Shown one piece after another: positions 1-5,619 of a DNA stretch of 5,907 bases (position 1 is the first letter of the stretch; every line of letters begins with the position of its first letter). A program made the translations under genes and the position numbers. Location: NCBI GenBank assembly GCA_032124855.1, contig JAQBCT010000461.1, forward strand, positions 1-5,907, written 5' to 3'. A model generated the notes under the pieces. The model was given only the letters and a program-made list of their open reading frames with translations, ran no database searches and was not told where the DNA came from. The stretch is from DATJGR01 sp032124855. GTDB lineage: Bacteria; Pseudomonadota; Gammaproteobacteria; Pseudomonadales; Azotimanducaceae.

Positions 1-91
1 GAAGCCCCTCCCACAGGCTGAAGCCCCTCCCACAGGCTGAAGCCCCTCCCACAGGCTGAAGCCCCTCCCACAGGCTGAAGCCCCTCCCACA
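1..91. repeat. 19-bp perfect tandem repeat, about 4.8 copies, REP-like core
   Basis: The unit GAAGCCCCTCCCACAGGCT occurs four times without a mismatch (starts at 1, 20, 39 and 58). A fifth copy from 77 matches for 15 bases and then diverges. The array begins at the window edge, so its real length is unknown. It ends 14 bp before the stop codon of the phosphotransferase gene and so lies immediately 3' of that gene. On the minus strand the unit contains TGTGGGAGGGGCTTC, which resembles the conserved end of REP-type elements in Pseudomonas and Xanthomonadales relatives; this likeness is from memory. Each junction contains GGC-TGAA-GCC, which could form a three-pair mini-hairpin. No other copy was seen in the window. 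Confidence 0.95.
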
Positions 92-105
92 CACCAACCA
101 CCCAA

Positions 106-2760
106 TCAGCAGAACCGCACCACACCGGCATCGCCGTCCACTTCGACGATCTGGCCATCTGTGAACTGCGCGGTCACATCCTGAATACCGCTTACGCAGG
201 GTTTACCGTATTCCCGCGCAACGAGCGCGCCGTGTTGCAGCTCACCGCCGATCTCCAGGATCACTGCGGCGGCGCTGATGAACAGCGGCGTCCAACCTGG
301 ATCGGTCGTCACGGCGACCAGGACATCGCCAGGTAACAGGTCTTTCTCGAATGGATCATTGAGAATTTTGATCGGACCGCGCGCCACACCGGGCGATACG
401 GCGGTGCCGACCAGCGAGCCCGCCTCAATGCGCCTGGGTGCGCGCAGGATTCGCCCGCGAGAGTCGATGACCATGGGGAAGTGCCGCACGTGTCGCTTCA
501 GCTTTTGGAACCACGCTCCGCGCTGTGTTACCAGCGCACGAAGATCGAGCGCGGGTTCTGCCGTTGCACGGTCCACGTCATCCATCGTCAGTTCGAAGAT
601 CTGCTCGCGACGGTCCAGACGACCGGCGTGGATGAATTCGTCCGCCCGCAGCAGCAGCAGCGTTCGCACGCGCGCATATACCTGCATGATGTGGTGCTTG
701 AACATTTCACGCGCGCCGGCGTATCGCATGCACACCCCATAGAGTCGCTGCAGACGACGTGCCTTGCGTGGCGGCAGTGCTGCGCGCAGTTGCGCATAGG
801 CCGCCTCTCTTCGTTGAATTTGCGTGCGCTGCATATCGTGCGGATTGAATGAATCGCCGCTCGTCACGAATGTCGCCATCTGGCGCAGCGCGAGTTCGGG
901 CGCATCGGCGTACTTCGGATTGGCCAGTTCCATTTCCAGCGGTCCGCGGCAGCCGTATCGCGTAATGAACTCATCCCACTGCGCAAGAAAGCACCCCGAC
1001 AGGTCGCGCCGCTCGAGTTTCTCCGCGAGTGCGTTGATATCGTCGAATTCGGCCGGGGGGAGCAGTGCAGCGAGGTCGAACAGGCGCAATCCCATCTGCA
1101 CGATCATGTCGTCTTCGTAGCCGCTGCAGATCGCATCCGCCCAGGCGATCTGTTGGGGTGAGTCCTTGCGCGCGAGTCCCCTGATGCGCGCGGTGTTGAT
1201 GTACGCCAGCAGAAACGCCGGATAGGAGGACGTCAAGATCGTTTCGCCGGCGCGCCTCAGACCCGCGGTGGCGCATTCGACGACGGACTGGGAACCCTCA
1301 AGGGGCTGCGCAATCCACGCATTGAAGGCGGTGATGGCGCGCGGATAGTCGGCATCAAATCGCGCGCGGCGGAACACAGGCCCCAACAGCACGGTCACGG
1401 CGCGTCGGACGCGCCAGAGGACGCCCGGCGCATAGCGTAGAAAATGGGCGATTCGCGCGTTGGGTGCGGGCCTGGTGGGACGATACCGTTGAAAATCGGG
1501 CGACATGAGAATCCCGGCGATGATGGGATTCATTCGTGCTGCGGTGCTGGCGAGATTCTCGCCCTTGCCCATGAGGTGCATGTACATCGACAACTGCGTG
1601 TACATGCGCTCGCTGCGCGTGTGGATGCCATAGTCGGCCAGGGCCGAATCGGTCACCTGAACGTTCAGCATCCACTGCATCACCTGTTTGTAGATGAACA
1701 CGAGCAGATCGTTCGACAGCGGCGTGACGGCATTGCTCATCGTGATGCCGTCGGTGAGAAAACCATCCATGTAGAGGCGCCGCGGTGCGCCCGGGGCGGT
1801 TTGCAGGGACGGGTGCAGCGGCACGTACGCGGTGATCGGCCGTGCCTGCAGCACGTGCAGGCAACTTCCGGCGATGGCCCACTCGACATCGACCGGATCG
1901 CGGTAGCGGGCTTCGATGCGCTTGACCGTGGCAACCAGCTCGGCAATCTGCACGTTACTCAGGCAGTGTGTATGGGCGCGATCGCCGCCCTTGTTGCCCG
2001 CCCGGTATTCGAGTGTTGCGTGGCTGATTTTGTCGATGACGATGCTGTCGGGCGTGATCCCACCGCCCACCAGGCCCTCACCCAGACCCCAGCTCGCGTT
2101 GATGAGGATTTCGTCGAAGTCGTTCGCGAGTGGGTTCAGCGAAAACGCGACGCCCGAAATTTCAGCCGCTACCATGCGTTGCACCAGCACGGCGATCGCA
2201 GGCGAGGTCACGTCGAGGCCGAGTTTCGACTTGTACAGCAGCACGCGCGCGTCCAGACACGAGCAGGAGCACGTTCGGATGGCATCGGGCAGTGAAGGCG
2301 CATTGGCGCCCAGTACGGTTTCGTACAGACCTGCGAACGAAGCCCCGGCCAGATCCTCTTCGGGTGAAGAAGATCGCACCGCGTAGGGACCGGTGCCGAT
2401 CGCCGAGAGTGTCGAGGCAATTCTCAGGTGCTGGTCTGGATGGATTGGCAGCGCAGCGCCGAACAATTTCACGCGTTCACACGCCTGCGTGAACTCAGCG
2501 CGCTGCTGAAAACTCAACGGTTGCGTGCGGCGCGTCGGCAACAATTCGAGCATTCCCCGCCATTCATCGCTCGACTGGATTGCGGCAAACCACGGCAAAA
2601 AGAAATGGCTCGTGAGCACCACGCCGTCCGGCACGGTGAATCCAGCCTGACGCAAACGAATCAGCGCTGCAGCCTTTCCGCCCACGTGCGCAACCGCAGG
2701 AAGGTCCGCCGTTGAAAGCGGAATCAAATCGTGGTTGATCGAATCGACCGTGGCGCTCAC
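106..2760 (-). CDS. PEP-utilising phosphotransferase, rifampicin phosphotransferase-like architecture (884 aa)
   Basis: Predicted cytosolic dikinase-type phosphotransferase that would use ATP to phosphorylate an active-site histidine and pass the phosphate to a small molecule. Residues about 10-312 form the ATP-binding PPDK_N domain: GGKAAAL at 27-33, AVRSSSPEEDLAGAS at 127-141, WGLGEGLVGGG at 224-234, DVEW at 291-294 and LQARPIT at 304-310. Residues about 320-770 are a long central region with only scattered family signatures, such as CRGPLEMEL at 604-612 and QIFELTMDDV at 720-729. Residues about 782-884 are the swivelling phosphohistidine domain, with GGELQHGALVAREYG at 838-852 and likely catalytic His843. 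True PEP synthase (PpsA) has the His domain in the middle and a C-terminal PEP/pyruvate barrel, which is missing here. Order and length instead match rifampicin phosphotransferase (about 865 aa). The start is supported by AGAAGGA 5 nt upstream. The substrate is unknown; 'PEP synthase' would probably be a misleading label. Confidence 0.9.
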   Translation of the reverse strand: MSATVDSINHDLIPLSTADLPAVAHVGGKAAALIRLRQAGFTVPDGVVLTSHFFLPWFAAIQSSDEWRGMLELLPTRRTQPLSFQQRAEFTQACERVKLFGAALPIHPDQHLRIASTLSAIGTGPYAVRSSSPEEDLAGASFAGLYETVLGANAPSLPDAIRTCSCSCLDARVLLYKSKLGLDVTSPAIAVLVQRMVAAEISGVAFSLNPLANDFDEILINASWGLGEGLVGGGITPDSIVIDKISHATLEYRAGNKGGDRAHTHCLSNVQIAELVATVKRIEARYRDPVDVEWAIAGSCLHVLQARPITAYVPLHPSLQTAPGAPRRLYMDGFLTDGITMSNAVTPLSNDLLVFIYKQVMQWMLNVQVTDSALADYGIHTRSERMYTQLSMYMHLMGKGENLASTAARMNPIIAGILMSPDFQRYRPTRPAPNARIAHFLRYAPGVLWRVRRAVTVLLGPVFRRARFDADYPRAITAFNAWIAQPLEGSQSVVECATAGLRRAGETILTSSYPAFLLAYINTARIRGLARKDSPQQIAWADAICSGYEDDMIVQMGLRLFDLAALLPPAEFDDINALAEKLERRDLSGCFLAQWDEFITRYGCRGPLEMELANPKYADAPELALRQMATFVTSGDSFNPHDMQRTQIQRREAAYAQLRAALPPRKARRLQRLYGVCMRYAGAREMFKHHIMQVYARVRTLLLLRADEFIHAGRLDRREQIFELTMDDVDRATAEPALDLRALVTQRGAWFQKLKRHVRHFPMVIDSRGRILRAPRRIEAGSLVGTAVSPGVARGPIKILNDPFEKDLLPGDVLVAVTTDPGWTPLFISAAAVILEIGGELQHGALVAREYGKPCVSGIQDVTAQFTDGQIVEVDGDAGVVRFC

Positions 2761-2765
2761 GAAGA

Positions 2766-2772
2766 TCCTTCT
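2766..2772 (-). promoter_or_regulatory. Ribosome binding site of the phosphotransferase gene
   Basis: The minus strand reads AGAAGGA followed by 5 nt and the ATG ending at 2760. This is a strong Shine-Dalgarno match and fixes the start codon. It directly follows the stop codon (2773-2775) of a 29-codon open frame, which is discussed in the findings. Confidence 0.75.
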
Positions 2773-2782
2773 TTACGCGATG

Positions 2783-2811
2783 ACCATATCGCGGTTGGCA
2801 GGCAGCAGCAA
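2783..2811 (-). promoter_or_regulatory. Possible sigma70-type promoter for the phosphotransferase gene
   Basis: The minus strand shows TTGCTG (2806-2811), a 17-bp spacer and TATGGT (2783-2788). The -10 matches 4 of 6 consensus bases and the -35 matches 3 of 6. The predicted transcript would start roughly 15 nt upstream of the Shine-Dalgarno sequence. The match is modest and such boxes arise by chance, so this is only a candidate. Confidence 0.3.
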
Positions 2812-2814
2812 ACG

Positions 2815-2826
2815 CAGGGCGCCCTG
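2815..2826. promoter_or_regulatory. 12-bp perfect palindrome in divergent spacer, possible operator
   Basis: CAGGGCGCCCTG equals its own reverse complement. It lies just upstream of the candidate -35 box of the minus-strand gene, between the two divergent genes. A regulator-binding role is inferred only from symmetry and position. GC-rich palindromes are fairly common in such genomes. Confidence 0.3.
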
Positions 2827-2841
2827 GAAACAGCGAACAAA

Positions 2842-2851
2842 CCTTCGAAGG
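2842..2851. promoter_or_regulatory. 10-bp perfect palindrome in divergent spacer, possible operator
   Basis: CCTTCGAAGG equals its own reverse complement. Its centre is 26 bp from that of the 12-bp palindrome at 2815-2826. The two sequences are not copies of each other, so they would not be a repeated operator for a single regulator. Confidence 0.2.
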
Positions 2852-2881
2852 GGCGGATTCATCGCGAGCGCTTGAGTTAAG

Positions 2882-2925
2882 CCCCCGAGGCCGTCACGCT
2901 GGCGGCAATCGAACCACATCGGGGG
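2882..2925 (+). promoter_or_regulatory. Inverted repeat able to mask the aldo/keto reductase ribosome binding site
   Basis: CCCCCGA at 2882-2888 is the exact reverse complement of TCGGGGG at 2919-2925. The right arm overlaps the purine-rich GGGGGAG (2921-2927) that serves as the Shine-Dalgarno of the gene starting at 2930. The enclosed 30 nt contain a possible smaller inner pairing (GCCG with CGGC). If transcribed, this leader could fold and hide the ribosome binding site. Regulation by this fold is an inference. Confidence 0.3.
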
Positions 2926-2929
2926 AGTC

Positions 2930-3961
2930 ATGCTCAAAGCGGTACAACTCGGCAAGAACTGCGGACTGCGCGTGTCGCAGCTGTGTCTGGGCACCATGAA
3001 CTTCGGGGAGCCGGGACGTGGCCACCAGGGCGACTGGACGCTGGGCCTGGACGACGCCCGGCCCATCTTCAAGGCCGCCATCGATCGCGGTCTGTTCTAC
3101 TTCGATTGCGCGGATGTCTACGGTCAGGGTGCCAGCGAACAGGTAGTGGGCGCGTTGCTGAAGGAGTTGTTGCCGCGCGATAACTATGTGCTGGCGACGA
3201 AAATCGCGATGCCCATGGGGCGTGGCGCCAACCAGACGGGCCTGTCGCGAAAGCACGTGCTGGAAGGGGTTGATCGATGTCTCGCGCGGCTGGGGCACGA
3301 CTATGTGGATCAGCTGGTGATTCATCGGCATCCGCATGGCGTACCGGGCCATGTAGAAGTGCCGATCGAAGAGACATTGGAGGCGCTGCACGATGTGGTG
3401 AAGGCCGGCAAGGTGTTGTATCTGGGCGCCTCGTCGATGTTTGCGTGGCAGTTCGCCGAACTACAGCTGACGGCGCAGGCCAACGGCTGGACGAAATTCG
3501 TCTCGATGCAGAATCACTACAACCTCATCTATCGCGAAGAAGAGCGCGAGATGAATCCGTATTGCTTGCGAACCGGCGTGCCGCTGACACCCTGGTCGCC
3601 GCTGGCGCGCGGCATTCTCACGGGCGCCTACAAAGGCGGTTTCGATGAGGGCACCACCGATCGCTCCAAGGGCGGCGATCGCGTGCGCACGCAGAGTCTG
3701 TATCGCGGCGCGATGGATTTTCAGATTGCGGCGCGCGTGGTGGAAACCGCCGAGAAATACGGCAAGACGCCGGCGCAGATCGCGCTGGCATGGTTGCTGT
3801 CGCGCCCGGGTGTGGTGGCGCCCGTGGTGGGCGTGTCGAAGATCTCGCAGCTCGAACAGCTCACAGATGCGACGGCGATCGTGCTCGAGGCTGCGGATAT
3901 CGCTTATCTGGAGGAACTCTACCAGCCGCTCGAGAACCTGCTGTCGCTGGGTTTTTCATAG
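2930..3961 (+). CDS. Aldo/keto reductase, YajO-like (343 aa)
   Basis: Predicted cytosolic NADPH-dependent oxidoreductase with a TIM-barrel fold that reduces aldehydes or ketones; the physiological substrate cannot be read from the sequence. The aldo/keto reductase tetrad is complete: Asp59 and Tyr64 in FDCADVYG, Lys91 in LATKIAMP and His132 in VIHRHP. Other family motifs are LCLGTMNFGEP at 18-28, LGASSMFAWQFAE at 165-177, VSMQNHYNLIYREEEREM at 191-208, PWSPLARGILTG at 221-232 and the cofactor-phosphate region VVGVSKISQLEQ at 299-310. Several of these stretches closely match E. coli YajO (324 aa), which is annotated as linked to 1-deoxyxylulose 5-phosphate formation. The segment between His132 and PIEETLEAL (145-153) looks about six residues longer than in YajO. 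The purine-rich GGGGGAG ends only 2 nt before the ATG, unusually close, but the N-terminus aligns with family members. The gene is divergent from the phosphotransferase and convergent with the CoA ligase. Confidence 0.93.
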   Translation: MLKAVQLGKNCGLRVSQLCLGTMNFGEPGRGHQGDWTLGLDDARPIFKAAIDRGLFYFDCADVYGQGASEQVVGALLKELLPRDNYVLATKIAMPMGRGANQTGLSRKHVLEGVDRCLARLGHDYVDQLVIHRHPHGVPGHVEVPIEETLEALHDVVKAGKVLYLGASSMFAWQFAELQLTAQANGWTKFVSMQNHYNLIYREEEREMNPYCLRTGVPLTPWSPLARGILTGAYKGGFDEGTTDRSKGGDRVRTQSLYRGAMDFQIAARVVETAEKYGKTPAQIALAWLLSRPGVVAPVVGVSKISQLEQLTDATAIVLEAADIAYLEELYQPLENLLSLGFS

Positions 3962-3971
3962 CACGGCGGTT

Positions 3972-5489
3972 TCAGGGCTTGATCGTCTGACGCAATTCGA
4001 ACTTCAACACCTTGCCAGTGGCGGTGCGCGGCAACGCATCGACGAACACCACGTGGCTGGGTTGCTTGAAGCGGGCGAGACGCGGTGCACAGTGCGCGCG
4101 GATGGTCTCGGCGGTAAGACTGGCGCCGTCCTGGAGTGCGACCACGGCGCATCCCGTCTCGCCCCAGCGTTCATCCGCGATGCCGATGACCGCGACTTCA
4201 CGAATCTCCTTCATTTCGTAGAGGACGTTTTCGATCTCGGCGGGATAGACGTTTTCGCCACCGGAGATATACATATCCTTCAGCCGGTCTTCGATGTACA
4301 TGAACCCCTCGGCATCGCGTGATCCGATATCACCCGTCCGCAGCCAGCCATCCACGAAGGTCTCCTCATTGGCATCCGCGCGGCGCCAGTACCCGGGTGT
4401 GACAACCGGCCCACGACACCAGATTTCGCCGGATTCCCCCGCATCGGCGTCGCTGCCATCCTCGCGCACGATGCGCAGCTGGATATGGCGCAGCGCCTTA
4501 CCCGCAGAACCCACGTGCGTTGCCACATCGTCACGCCCCAGCACGCAGCAGCTCGCAGTGTTCTCCGTCATTCCGTAGCCTTCCTGGATCACCACGCCAC
4601 GGGCGTGCCACCAATGCACCAGCGACTCCGGTACAGTCTCGGCACCCGCGAGCGCGACGCGCAGTCCCGAAAAGTCCGCTTGTGGATTCTTCGGATGGTC
4701 GCGCAGTGCGTTGAAGATGGCGGGTACGCCGAGGAAGTGCGTGACACCGAGCGCGCGATCGCTGAATGCATCCAGCGTCGCACCCGGATCGAATTTGCGC
4801 ATGATCACGGCGGTGCCGCCGGCGAATAGCGCCGGCGCCGAAAACACCTGCAGGCCCCCGATATGAAACAGCGGCATCACCGCGAGACTTACCATGTCCT
4901 GGGTAAATCCCATCGCCGAGCTGCCGTTGACGTTGGCCCACAGCATCATGCCGTGCGTGATGATCACGCCCTTGGGACGGCCCGTGGTGCCGGAGGAGTA
5001 CATCAGCATGCACTGGTCGTCCGGCTCGAGATCGACGATACGCCCGACCGGAGTTCCGGCACGGGTGCGTGTTTCGAAGTCGCTCTCGCCACCTTCGCCG
5101 TCGGTTTCGATCAGGTGTTCTATCGCGACACTGAGCTCGCTCACCGTCTTTGCCATGTCGCGATCATGGATCAGAATCTTCGGTTCCGCGTTGCCGATGA
5201 TGTAGTCGAGTTCGCTGGGCGTCAGCCGGAAATTCAGCGCGAGATGAATCGCGCCCAGCCGCCAGGTTGCAAAGATGATGTCGAGCGCATCAACAGAATT
5301 GAGTGCCAGTACGCCCACCCGGTCGCCGCGCTGCACACCGAGTTCCGCCAGCCAGCCCGCGATGCGGCCCACCCGGTCGTGCATCGCAGCGTAGCTCTGC
5401 CGGCGGCCGCTGGGCAGTTCGATGGTGGCGGTCGCATCGGGCAGGTTGGCGGCGTTGTGGGCAATCCAGTCGACGATCATTCCGTGCAT
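3972..5489 (-). CDS. AMP-binding acyl/aryl-CoA ligase, ANL superfamily (505 aa)
   Basis: Predicted ATP-dependent ligase that adenylates a carboxylic acid and transfers the acyl group to coenzyme A, releasing AMP and pyrophosphate. Family core motifs are intact: the phosphate loop YSSGTTGRPKG at 164-174, PLFHIGGL at 206-213, EGYGMTENT at 303-311, GWLRTGD at 381-387, EDRLKDMYISGGENVYPAE at 400-418 around the domain hinge, and PRTATGK at 487-493 with catalytic Lys493. Length is normal for single-domain acyl-CoA synthetases, and there is no carrier-protein or membrane segment. The substrate (fatty, aromatic or steroid-derived acid) cannot be assigned. The open frame extends 75 codons further upstream, but that extension is not family-like and would overlap the divergent oxidoreductase gene. 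The ATG at 5489 has GAGGA 8 nt upstream and is preferred; the in-frame ATG at 5480 is an alternative. The gene is divergent from the LLM oxidoreductase, so a shared catabolic role is possible. Confidence 0.93.
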   Translation of the reverse strand: MHGMIVDWIAHNAANLPDATATIELPSGRRQSYAAMHDRVGRIAGWLAELGVQRGDRVGVLALNSVDALDIIFATWRLGAIHLALNFRLTPSELDYIIGNAEPKILIHDRDMAKTVSELSVAIEHLIETDGEGGESDFETRTRAGTPVGRIVDLEPDDQCMLMYSSGTTGRPKGVIITHGMMLWANVNGSSAMGFTQDMVSLAVMPLFHIGGLQVFSAPALFAGGTAVIMRKFDPGATLDAFSDRALGVTHFLGVPAIFNALRDHPKNPQADFSGLRVALAGAETVPESLVHWWHARGVVIQEGYGMTENTASCCVLGRDDVATHVGSAGKALRHIQLRIVREDGSDADAGESGEIWCRGPVVTPGYWRRADANEETFVDGWLRTGDIGSRDAEGFMYIEDRLKDMYISGGENVYPAEIENVLYEMKEIREVAVIGIADERWGETGCAVVALQDGASLTAETIRAHCAPRLARFKQPSHVVFVDALPRTATGKVLKFELRQTIKP

Positions 5490-5497
5490 GAATGCAT

Positions 5498-5502
5498 TCC
5501 TC
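5498..5502 (-). promoter_or_regulatory. Ribosome binding site of the CoA ligase gene (decides the start)
   Basis: GAGGA on the minus strand lies 8 nt before the ATG at 5489. It supports the 505-residue product over the longer frame opening at 5714. The spacer between this site and the ATG includes most of the perfect palindrome GAATGCATTC (5490-5499). Confidence 0.65.
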
Positions 5503-5518
5503 GCTTTGTGCCTGTCGC

Positions 5519-5546
5519 AGTGTATTGAAAAAAGCCGGGGTTTGAA
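5519..5546 (-). promoter_or_regulatory. Possible sigma70-type promoter for the CoA ligase gene
   Basis: The minus strand shows TTCAAA (5541-5546), a 16-bp spacer and TACACT (5519-5524), each matching 4 of 6 consensus bases. Transcription would begin roughly 20-25 nt before the start codon, leaving a short leader that contains the GAGGA site. The placement fits well but the boxes are only moderate matches. Confidence 0.35.
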
Positions 5547-5559
5547 TCGCGTGCCGAGG

Positions 5560-5576
5560 CCGCCGTGAAACGGCGG
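5560..5576. other. Short perfect hairpin or inverted repeat in divergent spacer
   Basis: CCGCCGT (5560-5566), a 3-nt GAA loop and ACGGCGG (5570-5576) form a perfect 7-bp stem. It lies between the CoA ligase and the divergent oxidoreductase. There is no T-run after it in either direction, so it is not an intrinsic terminator. It could be a regulator site or have no function. Confidence 0.35.
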
Positions 5577-5619
5577 GCTGCGGTATCCTGCAGTGCGCCA
5601 CGAGTGTCGGATCCGCACA

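Noticed and set aside
1..91. CRISPR array
   Set aside because: The units are directly abutting 19-mers with no unique spacers, so this is a simple tandem repeat.
648..660. CAG trinucleotide run
   Set aside because: It encodes a short leucine run in the phosphotransferase on the minus strand and is too short to be a meaningful microsatellite.
1843..1863. 8-bp perfect hairpin with 5-nt loop, possible terminator or regulatory RNA element
   Set aside because: It is inside the phosphotransferase coding region at the conserved LHVLQAR motif, is explained by codon choice, and has no following T-run.
1444..2295. 283-codon open frame on the plus strand
   Set aside because: It lies antisense to the well-supported phosphotransferase, its product is rich in His, Arg and Asp with no recognisable motif, and it is typical of the antisense frames of GC-rich genes.
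4863..5528. 221-codon open frame on the plus strand
   Set aside because: It is antisense to the CoA ligase, whose family motifs are continuous through this stretch; the antisense product has no domain features.
5561..5589. Promoter for the LLM oxidoreductase using TATCCT at 5584-5589
   Set aside because: The -10-like box has no acceptable -35 at 16-18 bp spacing, so it was not annotated.
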